Source of the DNA: Streptomyces toyocaensis
Lineage (GTDB): Bacteria > Actinomycetota > Actinomycetes > Streptomycetales > Streptomycetaceae
NCBI RefSeq assembly: GCF_000725125.1
Contig: NZ_JFCB01000002.1
Coordinates: 62,001 to 126,000, forward strand
Reading direction: 5' to 3'
Length of the DNA: 64,000 nt
The position numbers were made by a program, and so were the translations under genes. Below are positions 1 to 8,478 of this stretch, in pieces. Under the pieces are notes generated by a model that was not told the origin of the DNA, did not search any database, and saw nothing but the letters and a program-made list of their open reading frames with translations. Positions within the stretch are counted from its first letter, which is position 1. Each line of letters starts with the position of its first letter.

Positions 1-459
1 ACGCTGTCGCCGGATGCCGGCGTCACGGTCGCCGCGTCACCGGGCGCGCGCTCCGGGTCCCGGCCCAGCCGCTCGCCGGCCGCGTCCGCGAAGGCGGCGC
101 CCGGATACCCGCGGAGGGTGCGGGTGCGCGAGGAGACGTTCGTCAGCACGACGGGGACGTTGCGCTGTCCCGCTCCCGGGTCCAGGCGGCCGGCCGTGGC
201 GCTCAGGTCGGCGGTGCGGCACCTGGTTGCGGGACGGCCGGTGCGGCCGGTCGCCGTCCGGGTCCCGGGGCCGGGTGAAGCGGCGGATCCGCTCGCGACC
301 GCGCTCCCCGGGGAGTTCCCCGGACGTGGGGACGGCGGACGCCGAGGGCCGGTCGGGGGCTCCTCGGGATCCGCTCCCGGTGGCGCAGGAGACCGGCGCG
401 GCGAACACGGCGTGCGCACCCGCCCCCCCGACGGCCACCCGCCGCGACCCGTCCGTCAT
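1..459 (-). pseudogene. Partial DUF4232-domain secreted protein with broken reading frame
   Basis: From the Cys codon near 221-219 down to the left edge, one minus-strand frame reads a typical DUF4232 segment: a Cys, then an acidic/hydrophobic stretch, GAGQ, a V-V-L-T-N strand, RTRTLRGYPG and DAAGERLG. That frame has no good start; it is closed by a TGA just upstream near 455. The best start is the ATG at 459 behind GAGGCGG, and it lies in another frame that reads an export/lipoprotein-like N-terminus (VSCATGSGS) and then loses coding character. I infer one gene with a frameshift between about 250 and 380, truncated by the window edge. DUF4232 proteins are secreted actinobacterial proteins of unknown function. 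A sequencing error would look the same. Confidence 0.5.
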
Positions 460-484
460 GGGGCACCCGCCTCATGTCCCGGTG

Positions 485-2902
485 TCACATCTCGTCCGCC
501 AGGGTCAGTTCCGACCAGATGGTCTTGCCCTCGGCCGTGTGCCTGCTGCCCCAGCGCTGGGTGAGCTGGGCGACCAGCAGCAGGCCGCGCCCGCCCTCGT
601 CCCACGTCTTGGCCCGGCGCAGGTGCGGGGCGGTGTGGCTGGTGTCGGACACCTCGCAGATCAGCGTCGAGGCGTCGTGGATCAGCCGCAGCCGGATGGG
701 CGGGGCGCCGTACCGGATGGCGTTGGTGACCAGCTCGCTCACCACCAGTTCCGCGGTGAACGAGGCCTCGGTCAGCGCCCAGGTGCCCAGCTGGTCGAGG
801 ACCTGCTTGCGGATGGGGGCCACCAGCGCCGGGTCGGAGGGAATGTCCCAGGTGGCGACCTGCGCCGCCGGCAGCCCATGGGTACGGGCCAGCAGCAGGG
901 CCACGTCGTCGGTCGCGCCGCCCGGCGAGAGCACGGTCTGCAGGACGCGGTCGCAGGTCTCGTCGAGCGGGCCGGTGGCGTGGGACAGCGCCTCGCGCAG
1001 CAAGGCGTGACCGGCCTCGGGGTCCCGCCCGCGCGACTCCACCAGCCCGTCGGTGTAGAACGCCAGCACCGCTTCGTCGGGCAGCTCCAGCTCGGCCGAC
1101 TCGAACGGAAGCCCGCCCACGCCCAGCGGCGGGCCGGACGGCAGCTCCAGGTGCCGGGCCGCACCGCCCGGCGGGATCATGACCGGCGCGGGATGCCCCG
1201 CCCGGGCCAGGGTGCAGCGCCGCGACACCGGGTCGTACACCGCGTACAGGCAGGTCGCGCCGACCTCCCCGTGCCCGGGGTCGCCGCCCGACTCCTGCGA
1301 CAGGTGGTGGACCAGGTCGTCCAGGTGGGTGAGGAGTTCGTCCGGGGCCAGGTCGATGTCGGCGAGGGTGCGTACCGCGGTGCGCAGCCGGCCCATGGTC
1401 GCGGACGCCTGGATGCCGTGTCCCACCACGTCCCCGACCACCATGGCCACCCGCATCCCGGACAGCGGGATGACGTCGAACCAGTCGCCGCCCACACCGG
1501 TGCGCGCGGCCGGCAGATAGCGGGTGGCCGCCTCCACGGCGGGCGTGCGCGGCAGGGTGCGGGGGAGCAGGCTGCGCTGGAGGGCGAGGGTGGTCTCGCG
1601 CTCGCGGGAGTAGCGGCGCGCGTTGTCGATGCAGACGGCGGCACGCGCGGTGACCTCCTCGGCCAGCAGCACGTCGTCGTGGGTGAACGCCTCGGGGTGG
1701 CTGAAGCGGGTGAAGGCGGCGACGCCGAGCGTGGTCCCGCGGGCCTGGAGCGGGACGGACAGGATCGCGTGCACGCCGTGCTGCAGGATCTCCCGGGCCC
1801 GCACGTCGTCCACGGCGAGCCACGGGTCGAGTTCGCCGGAGGACACCGAGGCCATGATGCTGTGACCCGCGATCAGTGAGTCGGCATGGGGCGCGGCGGC
1901 CGGGTAGACGACCACCTCGCCCACTTCGGTGGTCGCCTCGGGGTTGCCCGGCGTGCGGGACTGGTGGGCGACCCGGCGCAGCGAGACCGGCGCGGTCAGC
2001 GGGTGGACGGGCTCACCCCCGGGCTCGTCGGGCTCCAGCAGGTCCACGCTGACGAAGTCGGCCAGCGCGGGGACGCAGACCTCCGCCAGCTCCTGCGCCG
2101 TCCGGGCGACGTCCAGGGTGGTGCCGACGCGCATGCTGGCCTCGTTGACCAGTTGCAGCCGCTCCCGCCCCCGGTACTGCTCGGTGAAGTCGTGCACCGT
2201 CACGCACACGCCCCGCACGCGACGGGTCCGGTCGGTGAGCGGCGCGAGCCGCGCCAGCCAGGCGTGCGCACGGTCCTCGCCGGTCGCCTTCATGTAGGTC
2301 TGCATCTCGTACGGCCGGCCGGTGCGCAGCACCTGGCTCAGGTGCCGCTCGAGTTCGGCGTGCTGCGGACGGCTGCCGACGTCGGTGGGCCTGAGCCCGC
2401 GCAGATGGGCGGCCGGCAGCCCGAGGAGGAACGCCATGGCGTCGTTGACCCCGTGCAGTCGCAGCCCTTCGTCGAAGACCATCGCCGCGCAGGGGGACTG
2501 GAACACCGCCGCCCTGACCAGCGGATCGTCGGGCAGTTCGTGGTCCGAGGTCTCCAGCGGGGTGACGGCGAGCCACTCGCCGGGGCCGTTGCCCGACGGC
2601 TTTCTGTGATGGGCGAGCATCCACACGGTGACCGTGTCGCCGTCGCGGCGCCGCAGCACCAGGGTGCCGCTCCAGCGGGTGGCCGGCAGCCGGGGCGGGA
2701 CCGCCGAATCGGCCAGCAGGCCGGCGGCCGGACGGCCGACGACCTCCTCGGCCGGATAGCCCAGCAGCAGGCGCGCACCCTCGTTCCACCGCACGAGCGT
2801 GCCGTCGGAGGCGATGACGGCCCGGGCCGTCACGGCATCGTCGAACGGGTCCTCCGGCCTCATCGCCACTCCATCGCGCACACTCACCGTGAACCGGTGC
2901 AT
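485..2902 (-). CDS. PAS/GAF SpoIIE-type PP2C phosphatase with HATPase domain
   Basis: This 805-residue cytoplasmic regulator has PAS-like domains in roughly the first 250 residues (around GYPAEEVVG and the LLGLPAAHLRG region), a GAF domain near 260-430, a SpoIIE/PP2C phosphatase domain near 440-660 (GVGGDWFDVIPL, MVVGDVVGHG, AFYTDGLVESRG, DDVALLLAR) and a C-terminal HATPase_c/anti-sigma-kinase domain near 690-800 (VVSELVTNAIRYG, DEGGRGLLL). Such proteins act in partner-switching control of sigma factors: PP2C dephosphorylates anti-anti-sigma factors and the ATPase module resembles RsbW. No sigma or anti-sigma gene is adjacent, so the target is unknown. The start at 2902 is an ATG; an ATG at 2863 is an alternative. 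Confidence 0.9.
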   Translation of the reverse strand: MHRFTVSVRDGVAMRPEDPFDDAVTARAVIASDGTLVRWNEGARLLLGYPAEEVVGRPAAGLLADSAVPPRLPATRWSGTLVLRRRDGDTVTVWMLAHHRKPSGNGPGEWLAVTPLETSDHELPDDPLVRAAVFQSPCAAMVFDEGLRLHGVNDAMAFLLGLPAAHLRGLRPTDVGSRPQHAELERHLSQVLRTGRPYEMQTYMKATGEDRAHAWLARLAPLTDRTRRVRGVCVTVHDFTEQYRGRERLQLVNEASMRVGTTLDVARTAQELAEVCVPALADFVSVDLLEPDEPGGEPVHPLTAPVSLRRVAHQSRTPGNPEATTEVGEVVVYPAAAPHADSLIAGHSIMASVSSGELDPWLAVDDVRAREILQHGVHAILSVPLQARGTTLGVAAFTRFSHPEAFTHDDVLLAEEVTARAAVCIDNARRYSRERETTLALQRSLLPRTLPRTPAVEAATRYLPAARTGVGGDWFDVIPLSGMRVAMVVGDVVGHGIQASATMGRLRTAVRTLADIDLAPDELLTHLDDLVHHLSQESGGDPGHGEVGATCLYAVYDPVSRRCTLARAGHPAPVMIPPGGAARHLELPSGPPLGVGGLPFESAELELPDEAVLAFYTDGLVESRGRDPEAGHALLREALSHATGPLDETCDRVLQTVLSPGGATDDVALLLARTHGLPAAQVATWDIPSDPALVAPIRKQVLDQLGTWALTEASFTAELVVSELVTNAIRYGAPPIRLRLIHDASTLICEVSDTSHTAPHLRRAKTWDEGGRGLLLVAQLTQRWGSRHTAEGKTIWSELTLADEM

Positions 2903-3000
2903 CGCCAGGGTCCCAGCCTAGTGCGTCGGGGCGCGCCGCGAACGCGAGGACTCCGCCCGGGTGCGCACCGGGCGGACCGTCACCAGTCCCGTCCCAACCG

Positions 3001-3029
3001 TTGACGGACCGTCACACCTGCCACAACCA
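3001..3029 (+). promoter_or_regulatory. Candidate promoter of the GH9 gene
   Basis: TTGACG at 3001-3006 is a good -35 element. A weak -10-like AACCAT follows at 3024-3029 after a 17-base spacer. It lies just upstream of the palindrome at 3042-3065 and reads toward the cellulase gene, which fits repression by a protein bound at the start of transcription. This is inference from position and consensus only. Confidence 0.4.
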
Positions 3030-3041
3030 TGGTCCGCGTAC

Positions 3042-3065
3042 GGTGATGGGAGCGCTCCCATCACC
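3042..3065. promoter_or_regulatory. CebR-type operator, 24-bp perfect palindrome
   Basis: The core TGGGAGCGCTCCCA at 3047-3060 matches the known binding site of CebR, the LacI-family cello-oligosaccharide repressor of Streptomyces. The palindrome extends without mismatch five bases on each side (GGTGA/TCACC). It ends 30 bases before the GTG start of the GH9 gene, the expected position for repression lifted by cellobiose or cellotriose. No cebR gene is in this window, so the regulator must act in trans. Confidence 0.9.
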
Positions 3066-3095
3066 CGGCCCCCGCCTCCCCAGAGGAGCCCATAC

Positions 3096-5336
3096 GTGAA
3101 CAGACGCCGCACCGCACTGCTGTCCCTGACCGGCCTGCTGGCGACCGCCCTCACCGCGCTGCCCGCCCCGGCCGGCGCCGACGAGGTCGAGCAGGTCCGC
3201 AACGGAACCTTCGACAACGGCACCGACCCCTGGTGGGCCTCCGCCGGCGTCACCGCGGAGCCGTCCGAGGGACGCCTGTGCGCCGACGTCCCCGGCGGCA
3301 CCACCAACCGCTGGGACGCGGCCGTCGGCCAGAACGACATCACCCTGGTCAAGGGGGAGTCCTACCGCTTCTCGTTCAGCGCGACCGGCGCGCCCGCGGG
3401 CCACGTCGTGCGCGCGGTCGTCGGCCTGCAGGTGGAGCCGTACGACACCTACTACGAGGTGTCCCCGCAGCTCAGCGTCTCGGGCGACACCTACTCGTAC
3501 ACCTTCACCTCGCCCGTCGACACCGCACGGGGACAGGTCGGCTTCCAGCTCGGCGGCAGCGCGGACCCCTGGCGGTTCTGCGTGGACGACGTGTCCCTCC
3601 TGGGAGGGGTCGCCCCCGAGCCGTACGAACCGGACACCGGACCCCGCATCCGGGTCAACCAGGTCGCCTACCTGCCCGCGGGGCCCAAGAACGCCACCCT
3701 GGTCACCGACGCCACCGAGCGGCTGCCCTGGCGGCTGAAGGACGAAGGGGGCCGTGTGGTGCGGCGGGGCTGGACCGTGCCGCGCGGCACCGACGGCTCC
3801 TCCGGCCAGAACGTCCACTCCGTCGACTTCGGCGCCCACCGGGTGCGGGGGACCGGCTACACCCTGGTCGTAGACGGTGAGACCAGCCGGCCCTTCGACA
3901 TCGACGCGACGGCCTACGAGCGGCTGCGGCTGGACTCGGCGAAGTACTACTACACCCAGCGCAGTGGCACCGCGATCCGCGACGACCTGCGTCCCGGCTA
4001 CGGCCGCCCGGCCGGACACGTGGACGTGGCCCCCAACCAGGGGGACGGCGGGGTGCCGTGTCAGCCCGGAGTCTGTGACTACACCCTCGACGTCACCGGC
4101 GGCTGGTACGACGCCGGCGACCACGGCAAGTACGTCGTCAACGGCGGCATCAGCACCTGGGAGGTGCTCAGCACCTACGAGCGCGCCCGGCACGCCCGCA
4201 CCGGCGAGGCGGACAGGCTGGGCGACGGGACGCTGGACATCCCGGAGAGCGGCAACAAGATCCCGGACATCCTCGACGAGGCCCGCTGGGAGCTGGAGTT
4301 CCTGCTGAAGATGCAGGTCCCCGACGGTGAGCCGCTGGCCGGAATGGCCCACCACAAGATCCACGACGAGCAGTGGACCGGACTGCCCCTGCTGCCCGGC
4401 GACGACCCGCAGAAGCGGGAACTGCACCCGCCGACCACCGCCGCCACCCTGAACCTCGCGGCCACGGCCGCACAAGCGGCACGGCTCTACCGCTCCTACG
4501 ACAAGCAGTTCGCGGCCACGGCCCTGGCGGCGGCCCGCAAGGCCTGGGCGGCGGCCCTCGCCCACCCGGACCTCCTCGCCGACCCGGACGACGGGGTCGG
4601 TGGCGGCGCCTACCCCGACGACACCGTGGCCGACGAGTTCTACTGGGCGGCCGCCGAGCTCTACATCACCACGGGGGAAAGGCAGTTCGAGGAGTACGTG
4701 CTGAGCTCCCCGGTGCACACCGCCGACATCTTCGGCCCCCTCGGCTTCGACTGGGCACGCACCGCCGCGGCCGGCCGGCTGGACCTCGCGACCGTGCCGA
4801 ACCGGCTGCCCGGCCGGGACAAGGTCCGCCGCTCCGTCGTCAAGGGCGCCGACGGCTACCTGGCCACGCTGAAGGCCCACCCGTACGGCATGCCGTACGC
4901 GCCGGCCGGCAACGTCTACGACTGGGGCTCCAGCCACCAGGTCCTCAACAACGCGGTGGTCCTCGCCACGGCCTACGACCTCACCGGGGCCTCCAAGTAC
5001 CGGGACGGCGCGCTGCAGAGCATGGACTACATCCTGGGCCGCAACGCCCTGAACATCTCGTACGTCACCGGATACGGCGAGGTCAACGCGCACAACCAGC
5101 ACAGCCGCTGGTACGCCCGCCAGCTCGACCCGAACCTGCCGAACCCGCCCGCCGGCACGCTCTCCGGCGGACCCAACTCCAGCATCCAGGACCCCTTCGC
5201 GCAGTCCAAACTCCAGGGCTGTGTCGGTCAGTTCTGCTTCATCGACGACATCCAGTCCTGGTCGACCAACGAGCACACCATCAACTGGAACGCGGCGCTG
5301 ACCCGGATGGCCTCCTTCGTGGCCGATCAGGGCTGA
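3096..5336 (+). CDS. Secreted glycoside hydrolase family 9 endoglucanase (cellulase)
   Basis: This 746-residue exported enzyme hydrolyses beta-1,4-glucan. The start is GTG 3096, with GAGGAG seven bases before it. Residues 1-30 form a Sec signal peptide (RRR, hydrophobic stretch, PAGA). A CBM4/9-like carbohydrate-binding domain follows (about 32-175; [12 protein letters not shown]), then the CelD-type immunoglobulin domain (about 183-275; [11 protein letters not shown]), then the GH9 (alpha/alpha)6 barrel. Catalytic aspartates lie in [12 protein letters not shown] (about 335-347) and the proton-donor Glu in [13 protein letters not shown] (about 726). The module order is the standard one for actinobacterial theme-D GH9 enzymes. 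A strong terminator follows. Control by CebR is inferred from the operator at 3042-3065. Confidence 0.95.
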   Translation: MNRRRTALLSLTGLLATALTALPAPAGADEVEQVRNGTFDNGTDPWWASAGVTAEPSEGRLCADVPGGTTNRWDAAVGQNDITLVKGESYRFSFSATGAPAGHVVRAVVGLQVEPYDTYYEVSPQLSVSGDTYSYTFTSPVDTARGQVGFQLGGSADPWRFCVDDVSLLGGVAPEPYEPDTGPRIRVNQVAYLPAGPKNATLVTDATERLPWRLKDEGGRVVRRGWTVPRGTDGSSGQNVHSVDFGAHRVRGTGYTLVVDGETSRPFDIDATAYERLRLDSAKYYYTQRSGTAIRDDLRPGYGRPAGHVDVAPNQGDGGVPCQPGVCDYTLDVTGGWYDAGDHGKYVVNGGISTWEVLSTYERARHARTGEADRLGDGTLDIPESGNKIPDILDEARWELEFLLKMQVPDGEPLAGMAHHKIHDEQWTGLPLLPGDDPQKRELHPPTTAATLNLAATAAQAARLYRSYDKQFAATALAAARKAWAAALAHPDLLADPDDGVGGGAYPDDTVADEFYWAAAELYITTGERQFEEYVLSSPVHTADIFGPLGFDWARTAAAGRLDLATVPNRLPGRDKVRRSVVKGADGYLATLKAHPYGMPYAPAGNVYDWGSSHQVLNNAVVLATAYDLTGASKYRDGALQSMDYILGRNALNISYVTGYGEVNAHNQHSRWYARQLDPNLPNPPAGTLSGGPNSSIQDPFAQSKLQGCVGQFCFIDDIQSWSTNEHTINWNAALTRMASFVADQG

Positions 5337-5352
5337 GGCCGCTCCTCCCCGC

Positions 5353-5380
5353 GGGCCGGCGGCCACTCGGCCGCCGGCCC
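5353..5380 (+). terminator. Terminator after GH9 gene
   Basis: A perfect 12-bp stem, GGGCCGGCGGCC paired with GGCCGCCGGCCC, closes a 4-base loop 16 bases after the cellulase stop codon. There is no clear U tract, as is usual in Streptomyces. Confidence 0.8.
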
Positions 5381-5481
5381 CTGCCCCACCGGTTCCGCAG
5401 GTGACCCGCGTCTCGGCGGGACGGTCCTGCCGTGTGTCTGTGGGTACCCCTTCGTCTACCGCTTGAGCTGGGCATATTTAC

Positions 5482-5511
5482 GGGTCAGTACCCGCGCGGT
5501 ACCGTGAACCC
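5482..5511 (+). promoter_or_regulatory. Candidate autoregulatory region of the toxin-antitoxin operon
   Basis: GGGT-CAGT-ACCC (5482-5493) and GGTACC (5499-5504) are inverted repeats immediately before the antitoxin ATG. Ribbon-helix-helix antitoxins normally bind such repeats to repress their own operon. No ribosome binding site is obvious, so the antitoxin may be translated from a very short leader. Assignment is by position only. Confidence 0.35.
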
Positions 5512-5757
5512 ATGCCAGCTCTCAACGTGGAGTTCAGCGACCGCGAGCTCGAGGACCTGCGGCAGATCGCCAAGGAGCGGGGTACGTCCATGAAGGCGCT
5601 CGTGCGGGAGGCGGCCGCGGCGGACATAGCCCGCCACCGTGCCCTGCAGGAGGGCGCGGAGGCCTTCCGCCGGTTCTTCGCCTCCCACAAGGACGAGTTC
5701 GCCGCCGCCTTCCCGGACGACGAATCTCCCGCCAAGGGCGCGGGGCGGGCCGCCTGA
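5512..5757 (+). CDS. Antitoxin, ribbon-helix-helix-like, partner of Doc/Fic-like toxin
   Basis: An 81-residue acidic/helical protein. Residues about 3-45 look like a short beta strand plus two helices of an RHH DNA-binding domain (ALNVEFSDRELEDL, then RGTSMKALVREAA). The C-terminal part (ALQEGAEAFRRFFASHKDEF) is an amphipathic helix of the kind that masks the toxin. Its stop is three bases from the toxin ATG, the normal antitoxin-first order. The expected role is neutralising the toxin and repressing the operon. Assignment rests mainly on the pairing, which is common in Streptomyces. Confidence 0.75.
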   Translation: MPALNVEFSDRELEDLRQIAKERGTSMKALVREAAAADIARHRALQEGAEAFRRFFASHKDEFAAAFPDDESPAKGAGRAA

Positions 5758-5760
5758 CCG

Positions 5761-6138
5761 ATGGCACCCGAGCTGCACATCGACGTGCCCTGGCTGCTCC
5801 AGCGGCACGAGGAGGTCCTTCCGGACCAGCCCACCGTCACCGACTTCTCCGCCCTCGTCGCGGCCGTCGCCCGGCACCGCGTCGACCCGCCCCGGCTGGG
5901 TGTGAACTCCGACGCGGCCTGGCGGGCGGCCGCCCTGCTGCACACCCTGGCCGTCCTCCGGCCGCTGCCCTCGGCCAACGCACGCTTCGCCTGCGCCACG
6001 GCCGTGGCCTACATGTTCGTCAGCGGGGCCGGTATCGACCCGCCCTACGGCGCCCTGGTCGACCTCGCGCGCGATCTGATCTCCGGCGAGGCCGATGTCT
6101 ACGCCGCGGCCGACCGGCTGCGCTCCTGGCAGATCTGA
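5761..6138 (+). CDS. Doc/Fic-family toxin with degenerate active-site motif
   Basis: A 125-residue, nearly all-helical protein of Doc-like size. Doc and Fic enzymes transfer phosphate or AMP to targets (Doc inactivates EF-Tu) using an H-x-F-x-(D/E/N)-(A/G)-N-(K/G)-R loop. Here the matching loop is RPLPSANAR at residues 67-75: the A-N-x-R end is kept, but the catalytic His is Arg and the Phe is Leu. Both sides of the loop (WRAAALLHTLAVL and FACATAVAYMFVSG) fit the conserved helices. It may be inactive, use another chemistry, or belong to a divergent subfamily. It is translationally linked to the upstream antitoxin. Confidence 0.7.
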   Translation: MAPELHIDVPWLLQRHEEVLPDQPTVTDFSALVAAVARHRVDPPRLGVNSDAAWRAAALLHTLAVLRPLPSANARFACATAVAYMFVSGAGIDPPYGALVDLARDLISGEADVYAAADRLRSWQI

Positions 6139-6723
6139 GCCCGCTTCGAGCGGCGCGCGGAGGGTCCGGCCCTCTGGCCGCCGGCCGAGGGCGGGAGGGT
6201 CGGGGCCGGTGGCCGTGCGCGCAGGGGAGCCGCCGTCCCTGCGCGTGACCTCCGAGAAGGGCCGTGACCAGTCGACTGCGTTCCGGCGTGCGCCGGGAGC
6301 GTGCGTGGAGCGCCGGCGCGAGCGCCGCATGCACACGGGGTGCGGCGCGTGCCGGGCGGACGGGCGGACGGGCGAGGAGGTGGGCGCCGGGCGTCCCCTG
6401 CGTCGTCCCGGATGTGAAGGCCGGGAATAACCAGGTCGGAAAGCCGGAGCGAGGATGGTCGGCCGCCTTCCCTTTCTGACTTTCTGTCAACGCGCGGATG
6501 TTGCCCGGCCGCCTTGTTGGCCGACTGCGGGTTGTGCGAGAGTGAGCCACCCGTGAGGGGGTAAAGGCCGGTGACGCAAGCGAGTTGAGGAACCGGATCC
6601 GATTCGCCGCAGGTGAATTCGCGCCCCCCGCGCCACGCCAAAGAGGTATGCACCAATCGGGCTTCCTTTTCGGCGTCGGAAATCGCTCGAATGTCACATG
6701 CGCTGTGGGAAGGAACCATCTCG
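6139..6723. other. Intergenic region upstream of the lectin-domain protein
   Basis: I see no convincing gene here. The first half is GC-rich with only antisense-type open frames. The second half (about 6475-6700) is richer in A and T and probably holds the promoter of the following gene, but no clear -35/-10 pair stands out. Confidence 0.5.
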
Positions 6724-8364
6724 GTGCACACCCCCCACCCCCCTCGACCTCCGTATCCCCCGCCGGGCGGGGACCCCGGGGAATCCGACGAGGCCCTCGC
6801 CGCCCTGCTGCGGGGCCGTCCGGAGGGCGAGGCCACCCGTGCCGTCGCGCTGCTGACGGCACGGCACTGGCAGTCGATGCACGACTACGCGGCGGTCTGC
6901 CTCGCCTCGTCCGGGCAGACCGCCGCGATGGTCTGCGCGGCCGCCCTGCACCAGGTGCTGGACCGGATCGCCACAGGTGAATCGGCCGTCGCCCTCCGGC
7001 CGGTGCTGCTGGTGGGGGTACGGGACACGGTCCGGGAGTGGGCCGCCGACGATCGAATAGCAGCAGTTCTGCCGGCGTTGCAGAAACCGGCCGGTGGCCG
7101 CGGCATGCGTGCGGCGGCGAGCATGACTCCGGAAAACCGCGCACTCGCTCATCGGGCATTCCGCACCCTGCCCGCACTCGCGCGCTGTTTGCTGTGGCAC
7201 GTCGAGGTCGAGGCGGAGCCGATTTCCGTACCGGCCGGTCTGCTGGGCATGGATCCCGACATCGCGTCGGGCGCACTCGAACAGGCACGGGACACATTCC
7301 GTCACGGTTGTGTCCACGCCCATCAAGAACTGGCACCGACGAAGGACTGCCGCTTCTACAACCGTCTCCTCGACGTCCCCATCCGCCGCGGCGGAGCCCT
7401 GCTGCCGGACGTCCGGCAGCATCTGGCGGAGTGCCGCTACTGCCGGAACGCGGCAGAACAACTGAGCCACTTCGAGGGCGGTCTGGGCACGCTGATCGCC
7501 GAGGCGATGCTCGGGTGGGGGGCCCGGCGCTATCTCGACTCGCGTCCGAGGCGCGCGGCGGCCGGACCGCGCGGCGGCCGGGCGGCCCGCCGGCGCCGGG
7601 GCGGGGACGGTCCCTCCGGCAGCGGCAGGCACCGGCTGCTGTCCCGGATCCCCGTCCCGGACCGCCTCGCGGGCCTCGCGCTCCCGGACCCGGTGCGTTC
7701 CACCAGGACCCTGCTCACCGGCCTCGGCGCGGTGTCCGCCGGGGTGCTGGTGAGCATGCTCATCGCCGGATCCTCCACTCCGGACGGGGGCGCGGCCGAC
7801 CCGACGGGCTCCCACGGCGCGGCGGGCGGCCGTGCCGCCCTCCCGTCCGCGTCCCCGCCCGGTGCCGCCGGACTCCCCACCGCCCCGGGCCGCACCCGGC
7901 TGCGCCATGTCGCCTCGGGCCTGTGCCTCGACACCCGGGGCGAACCCCAGGACGGTTCCGGGACGCGGCTGGCGGACTGCTCCTCGGAGTGGACCCAGCA
8001 GTGGACCTACGAGGACGACGGGCTGCTGCGCAACGTGGCCGACCCGGGCCTGTGCCTGGACTCGCACAAGGACGCCGGTGTCGTCGTCCTCGGAACCTGC
8101 GCCGACACCGGGGACCGGCGTCGCGACGACGTACGCTACGACCTCACGTCCCAGGGCGAGTTGCTGCCCCGCTGGGACGGACAGCTGGCCCTGACGCCCG
8201 CGACCCTTGACGCGAACGCCGACATCGTCGTCAAGGTACGCGACCGGACGGTGAACCAGCGCTGGGCGGCCGAGGCCGTACGGACCGCCACGGAATCCCT
8301 CTCCCTCACCGGCACGGACACCCCGCCGGCCCGACGGGCGGAACTGGCCGAACCGCCGGCGTGA
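6724..8364 (+). CDS. Transmembrane protein: sigma-like N-terminus, zinc-finger motif, ricin-type lectin C-terminus
   Basis: A 546-residue protein. GTG 6724 is chosen because GGAAGGA lies 10 bases upstream; an in-frame ATG at 6691 lacks a site. Residues about 20-85 and 130-200 resemble regions 2 and 4 of extracytoplasmic sigma factors (LPALARCLLWHVEVE, then a helix-turn-helix-like stretch). An anti-sigma-type zinc motif follows, HLAECRYC at about 233-240. A basic linker leads to one membrane segment (about 329-349, LLTGLGAVSAGVLVSMLIAG). The outer part ends in a ricin-type beta-trefoil (about 390-530; GLCLDTRGE, GLCLDSHKD, Q-x-W motifs). The layout suggests a cell-surface sugar sensor with a cytoplasmic sigma/anti-sigma-like region. 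Function is not established. Confidence 0.8.
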   Translation: MHTPHPPRPPYPPPGGDPGESDEALAALLRGRPEGEATRAVALLTARHWQSMHDYAAVCLASSGQTAAMVCAAALHQVLDRIATGESAVALRPVLLVGVRDTVREWAADDRIAAVLPALQKPAGGRGMRAAASMTPENRALAHRAFRTLPALARCLLWHVEVEAEPISVPAGLLGMDPDIASGALEQARDTFRHGCVHAHQELAPTKDCRFYNRLLDVPIRRGGALLPDVRQHLAECRYCRNAAEQLSHFEGGLGTLIAEAMLGWGARRYLDSRPRRAAAGPRGGRAARRRRGGDGPSGSGRHRLLSRIPVPDRLAGLALPDPVRSTRTLLTGLGAVSAGVLVSMLIAGSSTPDGGAADPTGSHGAAGGRAALPSASPPGAAGLPTAPGRTRLRHVASGLCLDTRGEPQDGSGTRLADCSSEWTQQWTYEDDGLLRNVADPGLCLDSHKDAGVVVLGTCADTGDRRRDDVRYDLTSQGELLPRWDGQLALTPATLDANADIVVKVRDRTVNQRWAAEAVRTATESLSLTGTDTPPARRAELAEPPA

Positions 8365-8368
8365 GCAC

Positions 8369-8412
8369 GCGCGGCCGGGTCGGGCCCTCCCGGGAGCCCG
8401 CCCCGGCCGCGC
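8369..8412 (+). terminator. Terminator after lectin-domain gene
   Basis: An 11-bp perfect stem GCGCGGCCGGG/CCCGGCCGCGC encloses a second, smaller GC hairpin. It lies four bases past the stop codon. Confidence 0.6.
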
Positions 8413-8478
8413 GGCACGCGACTCGGAGCGGCGGCCGGCATGCGGCGGAGCCGCCGGTGACGTATCACCCCGCGACCG

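Noticed and set aside
14..1879. A long plus-strand open frame opposite the phosphatase gene
   Set aside because: It is antisense to a well-supported gene, with no start site or recognisable domain; long antisense frames are common at this GC content.
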